Shown here: piece after piece, positions 37,201-50,623 of the stretch | How the letters are laid out: each line of letters begins with the position of its first letter | How positions within the stretch are numbered: the first letter of the stretch is position 1 | Assembly (NCBI RefSeq): GCF_000189635.1 | Contig: NW_002476563.1 | Location: forward strand, 1-64,000 | Direction of reading: 5' to 3' | Source of the DNA: Tetrahymena thermophila SB210 | Lineage: Eukaryota; Ciliophora; Oligohymenophorea; Hymenostomatida; Tetrahymenidae | DNA: 64,000 bases | The notes under the pieces: generated by a model | Databases searched by the model: none | The model's input: the letters and a program-made list of their open reading frames with translations, nothing else | Told to the model about the DNA's origin: nothing | Made by a program: the position numbers and the translations under genes

Positions 37201-40200
37201 TAGCATAGAGGTCCTATTAAACTTTTGTTTTTTATCAATTAAAAATATTTTAAACTAAAATAATTTTTGAGAAAAAATTACCCTTCAGAGCAATAATTAG
37301 TATCTTCTTATCCATTACAAAAATTTTATTATTTTGTAGTACAAGGTATTATATCATCGCTGAATTTATCAGATCTCCAAAATCCTTATTTTAAATTAAT
37401 TTAGCTTCCATAGCAAGAAATACTTGAAGTGTAATCACAAGGCTTACATTGCATATTACTTGTATTTGAGTTTGGATCTTAAATTGAATATGTACCATTT
37501 TAACATGTATAGCAGTTTGCTAATGAACAGGATGTGCAAGCTGATTATATTATTTCTCCTATTTAACAATCTCTAAAGTTGTAATCAATATAAATAGTTA
37601 AAGTATCAGTAAACCCTTGCGTGTAATTAGAAAATAAGTAGAATCCTTTAAATTATAATACTGCTCTCCCTCTTTTACCTAATTACCCTATTTGTTTATA
37701 AAATATATTTAAATTTACTTAAGTTTTTTGCAATTATTTATTCAGTTTTTTTTGAAATTTTAGTAACTTTAAGAGAGAATTTTGTGAGAATTAATGAGGA
37801 TTTTATGGTATTATTAAGTAATTACCTGATACTTAGTACTAATTTAAAAGGAATTCATCTAACTCAAAAGGTTGAATAGTTGCACCCTACAATTTCAAGT
37901 CAATTTACCTTAAATCTTGAATATTGTTTTGTAAATATAGCTCCTAGAGTTCAACATAATATTAAGAAAATTCTTATAATATTCTATCTGGGACGTTTTT
38001 TAAACTCTAGAATTTTACTTAATTTCCTTCTTCGTCTAAGATGTTTATTTTCAAAATATTATCTTACGTTCCACTTTATACATCTTTAAATATATATATT
38101 GATCCATTTTGTAATAACTCATTATTAATTTTAGCACTTTATGGAAAAGAGCAGAAATTGTTACCATAGAATTAACCATAGTTATCTATGCATCTATTTT
38201 AATAAGTTGTACCACATGAATCAATAACTAAGCTGCTTCTATTTTTTTTAAGGAATAAGGGTATAAAGGTGAAATATCTAGCTATTCCTCCAATTAAAGC
38301 TTTGTTTCTCTCAAAAGTACTATTCTATATTTAGATATTTGAGTCATTAAGTAAAAAAACTCCTCCATTTTCTCTAGCTGTATTATTTTTAAAAGTTACA
38401 TTATTTAGTAGACTATCACACATATTAATAAAATATAGCGATCCTCCATCTTTATTTAAATAATATATAATTAATAATTAAAAATAAATATTGGAAATGA
38501 TTACTTTAAGCTTCATTATCTATAAATTAACTATTTTATATTTTAACATGAGAATCATCAAAATAAAAGACACCTCCTCCATATTATGTAGAATAAAGTT
38601 TATTTGAAATAAAATAAGATTAATTTATAAGCACTTAGCTTTAGTTAATTACAATAGGTGAAACATTTTATAATTAACTCTCTTCTAGAGTAAAATTTGT
38701 TATTTAAAGCTTATTTGAAATAAGTGTTATTAAGCTAACAGATGAGTTGCTTAATTAGCTTTTCATAGATGTATTTACAATATCAATAAAGGAAGAATTA
38801 GTATATATCATATAGCTATCTAGTTTTAAGTACTTATTTGATTTTATTTCACTAAATGACAATCCAAAGTAACTATTTTTTACTTCTAAATTATTAATTA
38901 ATGAGTTTTGAGATTATTATAATAATTAATTGACATCAATTATTGCTAGATTTATATTATTATTAAAATTTAAATAGCTAATCATAATATTTGTAGATAT
39001 TATAGTTTATAAAAAGAAAGAGAGCTATGTGCTAATATTATCAAAAATATCATTTTATTCTATTGAAATTTTATTCACATGCTAAATTAAAAAGAAATTA
39101 GTCAAATTAATTTTATTATTTACAATCTTATTATTTCTAAATATAAATTTTGAATCTTGATAATAATCAACAGTGTTGTTAAAAGTAAGAAATTATTTTG
39201 TATTTATATTATTATCAGCAAAGTTATTATCTACTAAAATTAATTATTAGGTGTTTTTAATAATTAAGGAAGTTTCAATATTTTGATTAGTAATACTGAC
39301 GTTAATAAAACTAAAAGAAAACAGATTTTAAGCAATTAAAGTTTTATTGTTAAAGATAATTTCACATGAAAGAAATTTTAATTACTGTAATTAAACATAT
39401 CCTAGTTACTATTGCTGTTATTGGTCTTCTTCTTACAAATAAATTTTTAAATTATAAAAACTTATTTCTGATAACGTTTATGAGTTGATTAACTAATTTA
39501 AATTAATAATTCCTTCAACATAATTAGTTCCATTTATTTTAAGGATAAATCGCATAGAATCCACTATTGGAAATCTTTAGAACTTAAAATTTTCATACAT
39601 ATTTAAATAAATTTAATGTTACATATAATAATTTTTTATCATAGTATTTTTCCACAATTGCGAATATTAATAAAGTCTATTTTATAATTAAAAATAATCA
39701 GCATCATTAGTATTATATTAGCAATTGCTTTGACCTTTGATATCTGTCATCATGTAATTGATACCATTATAATTATATGAAAGAACGCTTATTATGTAAT
39801 CGGATTATACTTATTCAACTTTTAAATAAATATTTTCATAAAATTAGTTTCTATTATAAAATTATTATATGACACTCAATTATGTTTACTTAGGATATTC
39901 ACGAGAACCAATTACTAAAAAAGTCTTCCCAAATTGCATAAAAATTTACCTATTTTTAAGAAGAGTAGCTTTCCTCTTCATAAAATTGGTCTCTACTTGA
40001 TAATTGCTAAGATAGAAATTTATTAATTCAAATGTTTAATAATCATATAGAATATAGTAGAAATCAGAACTCACTAAAATCAATTAGTATTCTGGTTAAA
40101 GTATAATTTACTAATATGTCTACCAGCGAGATGCTGTTTATATAAGCTACAATAAAGTAAATGAATCTTAATCATCGTTTTAAAAGATTTGGCAATAGTT

Positions 40201-43200
40201 AAAATTTTGCAAGTTTACTAAAATATAATCAGAATTTACAATAACTTAAAATATAGGATATCCTAAATGAGTTTATCTTTAAACTTTAACACTGTTGTTT
40301 TCGACTAGGTATTAAACTAATTAACTATCAAAAGAGTAACTAAAAATTATTTACTCTGTATATATTATCAAATCTATTATAGCTAGTTGATGAATTCGTG
40401 GAAATTATTTTGTTATCAAACCTGTTGAACTTCCTACAAAAGTAATAGAGTGGTTGACAAATATAATTATAAATTCAGCTGATTGTAAAATACCGTTGTA
40501 AAACTTATATAACGGCTTATCTAATTACTACTGGTATAATTTTAAGAAATTATATTTATTGCCATTCTAAATAATTTAATATGAAGTAATTTATTAATTA
40601 TATCCGCATACAATTATATCTTATTTGTTAACACTGTGAGAGCACTCTACTTAAATTTTTTGAATTAGCTCTAAATTTTTTTTGTAGATTAAATTTATCT
40701 ACTTTGTAGTGACTAAAACAAAAATATCTTCGTTTATTAAATATATCGTATTATTATATCTATCATTAAATTATAAAATAGGCCCATTTATTGCTTGTTA
40801 ATCTATTAAAGACCACTTTTAAATGTTACCATCAGATCTAGTATAATATAGGCTATTATTTTCTTCATCAAAAGCATAACTTATAATAGAAGATGATTTA
40901 TGAATAATCTAAAAATAGGTACTTTGAATAGAAAACTCGTATTCCCAAAATTTTACTGTTTAATCATTCGAAAATGAAATAATCTAAAATAATTTATAAA
41001 TTTTATATAATTTAAAATATTTTAAAATATTAATGTACCTAAAATGAGTTCTAATTTAATATAAAAGAGTTTATGACATCTCTATGCTAGTCAAAAACTT
41101 GAATAACATTCAGATCAGGATATTTAAGTAAAACTATTCTAAAATTAGAATCTGAAATAATCAAAATTTAATTATCCTTTTATTTAATAAAAATAATATA
41201 ATTCATTTTAAAATCAATCAAATTTCAAATAAAATGTTTACCATATCTAAATAGCCATATTAAATTTAAGCTACGTTTACATATTAAGCAATTGGTTTTT
41301 CAAGATCATAAACATAATATGGCCATATTTATACTGTGTTATCTAATCCCATGCTCGCAAACCATAAATTAATTGGATTTAGAACTATCGTTTTTACTTA
41401 ACCCTATTATAAAAAAAAAAATAAGTAAGTACAGATTAAAATAATGTTAAAATAAATTATTACTTGATGAATAGGATACTTTTTTCTAAAAATATAGCTT
41501 TAGGAAATAAGACTGTAAATCCAAACATAACCATCTTAGTCAAAAGTAAATATACATTAATGATCCTTGTCATATACCCCATCGTTTCCTTGTAAAACCT
41601 AAATTATGTCAACTTATTAATCTATACTACCTAGTTAAACTAATAAAGGAAGCGAATCTAACTTTTTTAATTGTTGATAAAATAAATTATTAATTATTTT
41701 TTTTAATTTATTTTTTAGAAGTTATAATATTTTATTTAAAAGTTCATATAATTTTCTTTTTAAAAGGCTTATTAATTAAATTAAATACTGTAATTATTTT
41801 TTAATTCAATTCATTTATAATTAATCATGTAGTTTTGATTTATTATTTTAAATTTTAAGCTAAAATACAAATGAATATTTAAGAGGGTTAGAAAAAATGA
41901 GATTTTAAAGTATTAAAGATAAATAAAGTCAAATTTAAAAATTTACTCCGAATAGCATTAATAAGTTGTTTGTCTAATCAATTATTATTCGAGTTACAGA
42001 GTAAATCTACAGCAAATATTAGTAATTTTTAAGTAAATAAAAATTATTAGTAGAAATATTATTCTTCCATACATAAATACTCCCACCTCCGCAACCAGAA
42101 ATTATTCTGTTGTTTTATATGTCCACAGCAAAAGTGCTAACATTTTGACAATCAATTGGATCATGTTAAAGTAATTATAGGAAATTTAATTCTGGATAAC
42201 TATGTATAGCTATTGTGTTATCTAAAGAAGAAGTCATAATAATATTCCATTCATAAATAATATTTAATTGATTTATTTATTGAAGATGCTTATTAAAAAA
42301 TAAATAATTAATTAATATAAAATTATGAATAGGTACATGAAATAAAAAAATTTTACTTTAAATTATGACACCAAAATCAGATTATAAGTTTAAAGATCAT
42401 ACTTATAAACTTTATTAGTATAAATAAATATACTTTTTGTTTACTAATCTACCACTCCTCCTTAAGTATTCTCTACAAATTAAATTTGTTTCATTAATTT
42501 TTTCTAAGTGTAATCAATAAAATAAATCTTATTTTCTGAACCGTATAAAATTTTTTTATAAGAAGTGTTTATCAAAAACGTAGAAAGCGTAATTGGCCTA
42601 GTCGCCTCCCAATCACAAACCTATTAATAAGCAAAATATTGTAAGTGTGTAATTAATGGGATTGAATTTACTTATTGCAGAGATAGGTAATCGTAACTAA
42701 AAATTTGGCTTGTAGAAAGCAAAATAATTAATAAGTTTTCCTCTTTATCAATTTAGATTGAAGTAACAGTAGAGCTTAATTAACCAAGTTATTCATTTTT
42801 TAAAATTATTTAAGATTAAAGATCAACAAAAACAAGTTAGTTTCCATTTGAGACAACTAAGAGTAATTCTTCATCCAGAAGCATTAAACACTAGTTTGGT
42901 ATTATTAATGCAAAATTAATTATTTTTAAATCATTTGTCTATTTATCAATTAGGACAATTTCGTTTGGAGAAGCCATTAAAATAACCAAATATTTATTTC
43001 CAAAGCAAATATTTTAAGATACTTAATTTTACTTTTGCGGGAATGATAAACTTTTTAAATTTATATTTTAAGGATTCTCTATAATTTCAATCTATTGTAA
43101 AATAATTTTTTAAGTAAAATATTTCAAATTTTGAACAAAAATTAATATTTAAGTAAAAATTACTTATAACGTTCCAACTGCATTAAAAAGTATCAATTAG

Positions 43201-45300
43201 TTTGAAAAAGTATCAAAGTAAGTTAAATTAGAATTATAATTTTGTAAATTTAAAGTATTTATTTAAATTTGGTGACTATCCTATCCTTTAGTGAGCATTT
43301 GTATCAAATTTTAATATATAATAATTGGTCCATATTGACTTTAAAAAAATGATACATAATAATTGGTAACTGGAGAATCGTAGAGTAGATTAAATTATTT
43401 AGAATTGAAAACTAATAATTTTTATCTTTAATCAATAACTAAAATAATCTCTAAACTGTTGTCAAAATATACTTAGCTAACTTTGAAATCATTATCAAAA
43501 TTTAGAGTTTGTAAAAAAGTTCCATCAAGATATGTTGTTATTACTAAATAATTTTAAGGAGTCTAAAATGGCCAAATATATATTTAATCTCCTTACTATT
43601 TTAAAAAATGAATTGATTGTTAGGAATTTGAATTAAAAATTTTACCTTGTTAAATTATAATCTACTTTAAGTTGAGAGATTATAGTACTAAGTCAGATAT
43701 TCGCCCTTAGGAAAGCTAAAGTACCCTAACTTCCCCTAATTTTCAATCATGTAAATTCTAAGTAATTCATCATCAAAGTAAAGACCTTCTACTTTATCTA
43801 TTGGCACATCATTTGTATAGAAGCAGCTTGAATGCCTTTATATTTACCCATTTGTTATATCTATAAATAGCATGCCACTAGATGTTAACGTTTTTAATAT
43901 GGAACCTTCAAAAATAGCATTAGGAGTAACTCCTAAAAGTAATCTTATTGATAATTAAATTGAATTTACAAAGATGTTAATAAAAAATTTAATTTTTACT
44001 ATGAGCCTAAGCATTTGTTAAGTTGTATAACTCTATTTTCGTTTACTACCACAGTTATCATTGTTTAATTTCCATAAAATACTGTGAAGTCATCTCCTAC
44101 AATTAGTTTAGTGTAATTTATCAGTTTTAAATCTTATGGAGGTAGAGCAATAAGACTATCATACACATGATAGTCATTATAATCCATAGATTATGTAGCA
44201 GGATTTATAAACTAAGAACCAAAATAAATCATTGAATTATTTCCACATACTATCAAAGACCCATCTTTTAAAAATCCATAGTCATTAATTTAATTTGGAG
44301 AGAAAAAAAGTAAATTTGGTTAATTAAAATTTTAATTCAAAGAGAAAATGGAATATCCATTTACATTATAACTTATGAATGTTAATCCTTAGCTTTATTA
44401 GAATTTCAAATGAGTTACATTTCCTAATTAAAATTATAATGTATTTTAAATTTCAAAATTAGTTTAGCTAATCTTGTAAATATTATTCTTAGATGAAAGA
44501 ACATATATGTAGTCTTAACTAAAATCACTTTCGCATTGAATTACTTCAGAATCCAATTATATTTAAGAAGATTATTCAATCGATCTAAGGTAGACCTTTT
44601 AAATATACAAAAAAATATAGTAAAAAATTCTAACTACATTTAAAATTATAATAATTGGAAATCTCAACAATTAATTTAAAAATGAAAGAAAATTAATAAG
44701 TAGATAAATAACTTCATTAAAAAGAGAAAAATAATGATTGATTTTGAATTTAATTTAATAAAAGAGGAAAAAAAGTAAAATTTATTTTACATAGTTATCA
44801 AAAGGGAAGTACAATCTACTATTTTTAATGTTGAAGCAAACTTAGATATTTTTCTATTAATCATCTACCATTATATAGTTAAGCTGAATAACTGTAATAT
44901 TCTATTGATAGAGACTTTATTAATACACATTAAAATTGGTATCTATTATGTATATGAAAGTTTCTGGTAAAGATGGATCAGAAATGTTGACTTGCTTATC
45001 AGTAAAAATAGAATGAATTTGAATTTTTTGATTAGAATAATATGAATTTGAATAAAAAAGACTAGCATCTGTAAGATTCCATGCTCCTAGCAATCCTTAG
45101 CTTCCATAGTCTACCATTAGCTATTCATATTTATCTTACTTTTTAAAGTACAACAATTCTCCTCCTAAAACATTCTAATCTCCTATTTATCCTTAACAAT
45201 TAGTTGAGGAATAACCTAATTTAATATCAAAAGGACAAATATTTTAAAATGACATTTTGATTAAATTTAGACACGCTAATATTATTAAAAGCTTATCCAT
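34233..45300 (-). CDS. Giant multidomain membrane protein, array copy 3 (span includes introns)
   Basis: ATG at 45300, TGA at 34233. It is the closest sister of copy 2, and the membrane exon at 35206-35412 is identical to that of copy 2 at the protein level. The signal peptide reads MDKLLIILACLNLI and the first exon is open. The cysteine-rich module at about 37690-37265 is intact, with one extra codon relative to copy 2 near 37330. The TM exons at 36824-36642 and 36517-36305 are open. The gene is about 400 bases longer than copy 2, mainly because of an insertion in the intron before the WEF exon (about 35805-36200). The last exon, 34421-34233, ends at the same codon as copies 1 and 2. Expected to be a plasma-membrane protein with a large ectodomain. 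Confidence 0.8.
35805..36200. other. Insertion of about 390 bases in a copy 3 intron
   Basis: At this point copy 2 reads straight from the ACTCATTTTTT stretch into GATTTCGTAAATATTTT (about 21550-21585). Copy 3 has about 390 extra bases of unrelated, slightly less AT-rich DNA between the same landmarks. The insertion falls within the intron between the exon ending in K-L-I-K-K and the Y-G-F-L exon, so it need not harm the protein. No terminal inverted repeat, target duplication or open frame is obvious. Confidence 0.6.
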
Positions 45301-45960
45301 TTTTACAAAATAGTTATTTATTTATTTACTTATTTATTTATTATCTTTTTTTTATATTGATTTTGATAAACTAATTTATGTTAAAAACATAACTAATCAG
45401 TTAAATTTTACGTTTAATGTATTATTCTTTTTCCTTTAACGAATATGAATTATATATATTTTGCATTACTAATTTATTAAATTTAAATTTTTATTTATCA
45501 TTTGATTTTGCTTTTTTGTCTGTCTTCCTTCTTGTCAGAGTCTTTATCTTAGTTTCACTCAATGATTTTACTTTGTATTCCTATTTAAATTATTATTTTT
45601 AAATTTTATAAAGCAGAGTTTTTGTCTTCTTCTGCAAAATTTTTTGATTTTTAATGAATCTTCTTGGTTGTTCTTTATTTCATTCCTAAATATTTCTTAG
45701 CAAATATCTAGAATAAAAGGAAATTAATTCTTTCTGCTTAGAATTTTAAATTTTTTCTAATTTATTTTTATAATACTGGGACAAAAAAGGCCCAGTTTCT
45801 TTTTGGTTTTATTTATGAGGTTTTGTTTTATTTTTTATAAAGTAAAAGTCCCTCTTTTTGATTAAGTATTTATTTTGGTCAATTCTTGTTAATTATACAC
45901 CTTACATCCTATCATGTTAAATATACACTATTACCCTAACATAATATTTCTACACCTTAA
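45301..45960. promoter_or_regulatory. Class B upstream region of copy 3
   Basis: Sister of 30655-31320. It includes a remnant of the coding-like minus-strand frame (about 45560-45830) and the first unit of the direct repeat near 45880. The match to the copy 2 flank ends abruptly at about 45957, after TTTCTACACCTTA. The copy 3 promoter is expected next to 45301, where a run of TTTATT repeats is present. Confidence 0.55.
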
Positions 45961-46229
45961 AGCGGAGTAAAAAATGTAAATTTTTAAAAAGAAGTTTAAA
46001 GATGGAGAATGTGAGGAATAATACTAAATAAAAATTAAAAATCATAATTTTTAAAAAATTCTGTTAATTTCTTTTATCTAGATTTAAAATCAGAGTCTTT
46101 TAAATTAATTAATTATTGATGAAATATTGTTTTTTTAACCAATCATAATTCAGATCATCTTTTTAATTTCATGAACTTCCTTAATTCCCCCCAATAATTT
46201 AATTATTAATTTTTTATAGTGACTTCTTA
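45961..46229. other. Unassigned spacer
   Basis: About 270 AT-rich bases that do not match the corresponding position upstream of copy 2. I see no gene. A short C-run (TTCCCCCC) near 46185 is unusual for this base composition. Confidence 0.4.
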
Positions 46230-47045
46230 CTATAAACTCCATTATTCAGTTTTTGTTATACTATTTGAGAGTTATTTGCATAAATTAACTCCTTCATTAT
46301 ACTAAAACTTTACTTCTTTTATGAAGGTCTTGAGACTATCCTACAGAATGTAAATAGTAAATAATCTTCTCTTAATCTAATTTTTAAAAAATTTCCATTT
46401 AATTCAAGCTCTTCTTATATTTTTAGTTGACTGATTGTTTATGAAAGTTCTAAAACTACCTCTCTCTAAATTTTGCTCAAATGTTAAGTCTAATATTTTT
46501 TAATTTCTTCAAATACTTTGATTATTTTGGTATGTGCCTGACCTTAATCATTTCACCATCTAAATTTAATTTTAAGTTGCTTAATTTAGAAAAAATGTCA
46601 AGAGACTCAGAAAGACTTATAAAACTTACTTCTTGTAATTTACTAAGATCTATTTATAAAAATGGTTTTTCAATATTTTGTAAGCCTTACATTCCAGTGT
46701 AATCCAATTAAACCTTTATCATTGATTCGATAGCCAAAATTAAATTCAATATAAATTCAGTAGCTATTTAAGCATATATACTAAATCTATTAAACCTTTT
46801 TTACAAATGTATTAAAAGGTTTTATAATTACTAAATATCTCAGCTAATCACTTAATAGTTTGAGATTTATAATATTGTGTAAGAATTAGCCATTAAAGCA
46901 ATCTTTAATGATAAATAAATACTTACTATTCTTTTCTGTTTTATCTATACGAATAATGATAGGACAAGTCAAATGAAGTTTGAGAAGTTATCTTCTATTT
47001 ACTTTTCAATATTGTCTTATGTAATTCGCCTTAATTCATATTAAT
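46230..47045 (-). pseudogene. Decayed 5' fragment of the LRR gene (second copy)
   Basis: Relative of about 7170-8170 in the intact LRR gene and a sister of the fragment at 32085, with the same internal deletion. It extends farther into the gene than its sister, including a segment matching CATAAATTAACTCCTTC at 7201. Frames are broken by several indels. Short plus-strand open frames here are antisense shadows. Confidence 0.75.
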
Positions 47046-47599
47046 ATTTTCTATCCTTACAAATAAACAAAAAATATATAATTAAAAATAATAATTTCTT
47101 ATATTTAATATTAATTAAGAGTGTTTATCATCATGCTAAAAAATATCAAGCTTAAATTTTATTTTATAGAAAAAGGTAACATATTCATAATATAAAATAA
47201 TTAATTATAATATTTGTTTTAATAAAAGGTTAAATTATTTATTTTTTTATTTTGTAAAATGCTAAAATATATTAAAAAATAATCTAAAATAGTTTCTATA
47301 AAATAATTACAATTAGTTGTTGTGAAAATAACTTTTTAATCATTTTATAAAATTCATTTAGAGTTTTATAATGATTAGTTTTGTAGTTTTAAAAATAAAG
47401 AAATTGATATGGCAACCATTTTTTTAACTAAATTTAAAAGAAATTGTTGATATAATTTAGTTTGGTAATTTATTATTAGTAAAAGAAAAAGATTAATTTT
47501 TGTTTTTTGTTGTTTTTTAAATAATTTTTATTTTTTTAAGTTTTTAAATTCAATTTTAAAAATAATTTTAAATCTAAAATTACTTTTGAAACGGCTTGA

Positions 47600-48786
47600 T
47601 AATTTGATAAATTTAAATACAAAAAAATACAAACTTCCAATAAAATTGAAATAACATAATAAAAACCATAAAAGCAACTGCTAAGATCTATATAATTGTA
47701 ATTGTCTTCTATTAACATGAATTAAGGTTTAATAATAAAATTTTATCATAGAATGTTTGGCAACATAAATTTATTTCAATAAAAAGAATTTATTCTAAGA
47801 TTAATTAAATAGAACTTTTCTTAAATTTCTTTTGATCATTCTGTCTAATTGGACTTATAAAAAATAATTAATAATAATTTAAATAAAAGAATATTCTTAC
47901 TTCATCAGATTAAAAATTTTGTTTTTTTAAGCAGAAGGTTAATCATTAAAGATTGAATCTAAATCTTTATCATTCTTTTTATAATCTTTGTATTCTATTG
48001 GGCTACTCAATAGGACAAACTAATCATGATTGATTTTTTTTTTTTGCCATTATATAATACATTTTGAAATTTGTTTATTTAAACAATAAAATTACTTCTT
48101 GCTCTAAAATGATATTTAGCTTAACAGATATTTTATTAATTCGCTTCATACTCACTAACACTTTCATTAATTTATGAACCAATTTATGTTTGATTTTTGT
48201 TTGTAAATCAGAAAACTTTATATTTACTGTCGGATTAAATTATTTGCTCAAAATAACATTTTATGTTGTTGATTAACTTTCTGAGTTAAACTGAACCAAA
48301 AATTTTTTTGTAGAAGTTTATTTTGGATTTAATTATGAGCTGCTCTATTATAAAACCCATTTCTTTCATCCATTTAGAAAGAAGCGCTTTTATGGTAGAA
48401 TATGCTTAAGTGTTAGTCTCTTTAAAGCTATTTTCATCATTAGGTTAAGCATTAGAAAAGAAAGGAGCATATTTGTCTCTTTTTTTTCTTTAAATATAAT
48501 CTTAGATTGATAGTCTAACAAGCTAAAAATAGTTGATTTTTTTAAATGAATTTTCTTCTGTGCAATAGATTAATAAATAAAGAGAATTCATATGTTATTT
48601 TAATTTTAAATATTTTTTAAAGAATCTGAGACATCTTTAACTATTTTGCAAACTTCTTTTTAAAATTAATACAACTTTAGTTTTTTTAAAAAAATGATAA
48701 TTAGGTTTAATTAAGACATCTAAGTAAATTAAGAAGATTTTTAAAAATGCTGCTCCTTGCAAAATATAAGCAATAATAGTACCAAT
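47600..48786 (-). pseudogene. C-terminal fragment of the giant gene (second copy)
   Basis: Matches the last exon, intron, cytosolic tail and part of the last membrane exon of the giant genes (equivalent to about 8800-9960 of copy 1). The last exon is still open and well conserved (word INLCCQTF near 47760). The tail also reads well, so decay is modest. The match stops sharply at about 48786, inside the exon encoding the L-Q-V-A-A-F-L membrane segment. All upstream exons are missing, so it lacks ectodomain and signal peptide. Confidence 0.72.
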
Positions 48787-49080
48787 TTGGATGTCACTAA
48801 CTATGAAATAGATTTTTAAGTTATTTATTAAAAAATCTGATTTTGATATTTTATAATAGAATTATAATTAATTACTAATTTAATTTAAATTATTATTTTC
48901 AAAAATAAATAATTTTTTTAATAACAAAAAAATGATCCCATTTCATTTAACTTTAGAATTAAATTTGTAATTGATGTATATTAATATTACTTATTTTAGA
49001 TAAATACCTTAATTAATTTAAATTTAATTTTTTTGCATTTTGCATATTTCTGCAAAAAATAAGCTAAGTTCTATTTTAAG
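48787..49080. other. Unique spacer between two giant-gene fragments
   Basis: About 290 AT-rich bases between the broken C-terminal fragment and the isolated beta-helix fragment. It resembles neither the giant gene nor the other spacers. No open frame or structure is evident. Confidence 0.45.
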
Positions 49081-50375
49081 TACCACTTTATACATCTTTA
49101 AATATATATATTAATCCATTTTGTAAAGACTGATTATTAATTTTAGCACTTTATGGATAAGAACAAAAATTGTTACTATAGAATTAACCTTAATTATCTA
49201 TGCATTTATTTTAATAGATAGTACCACATGAATCTTCAACTAAGTCGCTACTATGTTTTTCAAGGAATAAGGGTATAAATGTTAAATATCTAGCGATTCC
49301 TCCAATTAAAGCTTTGTTTCTTTCAAAAGTACTATTCTATATTTCGATATTTGAGTCATTAAGCAAAAAAACTCCTCCATTTTATTAAGCTGTGTTGTTT
49401 GTAAAAGTTACATTATGTAGTAGACAATCACACATATTAATAAAATATAGTGATCCTCCATCTTTATTTAAAATAATTTATAATTTATAATTAAAAATAT
49501 AATAAATAATTACTTTAAGCTTCATTATCTATAAAGTAACTATTTTATATTTTAACACGAGAAACATCAAAATAAAAGACACCTCCTCTGTATTATCGTA
49601 TTATGTTGAATATAATTTATTTGAAATAAAATAATATTAATTTATAAGCTCTTAGCTTTAGGTAATTACAATTGGTGAAACGTTTTTATATTTAACTCTC
49701 TCCTAAAGTAAAATTTGTTATTGAAAGCTTATTTAAAATAAGTGTTATTAAGCTAACATATGAGTTGCTTAATTAACTTTTCATAAATGTACTTAGAAGA
49801 TCAATAGAGGAAGAATTAGTAAATATCATATAGCTATCTAAAATTAAGTATTTATTTTACTTTATTTCATTAAATGACATTCCAAAGTAACTTTCTTATA
49901 CTTCGAAATTATTAATTAAAGAGTTTTGAGATTGCTTTTTAAATTAATGTCTATCAAATATTGCTAGATTTATATTATTATTAAAATTCAAATAATTAAT
50001 AATAATATTAGTAGATATTACAGTTTACAAAAAGAAAGAGAGCTATGTACTAATATTTTCAAAAACATCAATTTATTCTTTTTATAATTTTATGTACGCG
50101 CTAAATTAAAAAGAAATTAGTCAAATTAATTTTGTTATTTACAATCTTATTATTTCTAAATATAAATTCTGAATCTTGATAATAATAAACAGTGTTGTTA
50201 AAAGTAACAAATTGTTTTGTATTTATATTATTATCAGCAAAGTGATTATCTACTAGAATCAAATATTATGTGTTTAAAATAATTAAGGAAGTTTCAATAT
50301 TTTGAATAGTAATGCTGACATTAATAAAACTAAAGTTAAACAGATTTTAAGCAATTAAAGATTTATTGTTAAAGA
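49081..50375 (-). pseudogene. Isolated beta-helix fragment of the giant gene
   Basis: Matches about 12315-13600 of copy 1 and the same segments of copies 2-4: the exon with the FxxN and GGV beta-helix motifs, the following intron and further beta-helix exons. In the GGV exon the critical turn is altered (TTATTAAGC where the intact copies have TTCTCTAGC), and an in-frame duplication of TATTA is seen near 49595. It begins and ends abruptly in unrelated DNA, with no signal-peptide or membrane exons, so it is a relic of a deleted array copy. Confidence 0.75.
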
Positions 50376-50623
50376 TCATTAGCACAAAAATTAAACCTAA
50401 AATAAATAAATTAACTATTCTTTTTAGCTTATTTTGAGGGAAAATAATTATAAATATTGAATTAAAAAGTAAAATTTCAAATTATTCAAATAAAAAGAAA
50501 AATATTAGAAATATTTTTTTAAAATTTGTTAAAAAAGTTTTTTAAAAAGTCTTAAAAATTAGAAGAAAAATTTTTAAAAAAGACTAAAATTAAAAATTTG
50601 ATTGAAAAATTATAATAATGATC
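50376..50623. other. AT-rich spacer left of copy 4
   Basis: Mostly A/T runs. The stretch 50521-50560, read on the minus strand, resembles the TTTTTAGACTTTTTTAAAAAC tail of the structured repeat at 31944, but it is too low in complexity to be sure. The last codons of copy 4 are drawn from the right edge of this unrelated DNA. Confidence 0.4.

Noticed and set aside
37880..38089. Plus-strand 69-codon frame beginning MHPTISSQ, also at 53852-54061
   Set aside because: It recurs only because it is antisense to a conserved exon of the giant genes, whose minus-strand frame is longer and fits the protein.
47536..47718. Minus-strand 60-codon frame beginning MLIEDNYN
   Set aside because: It is an alternative frame over the relic last exon. 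The frame related to the giant genes is the other one.
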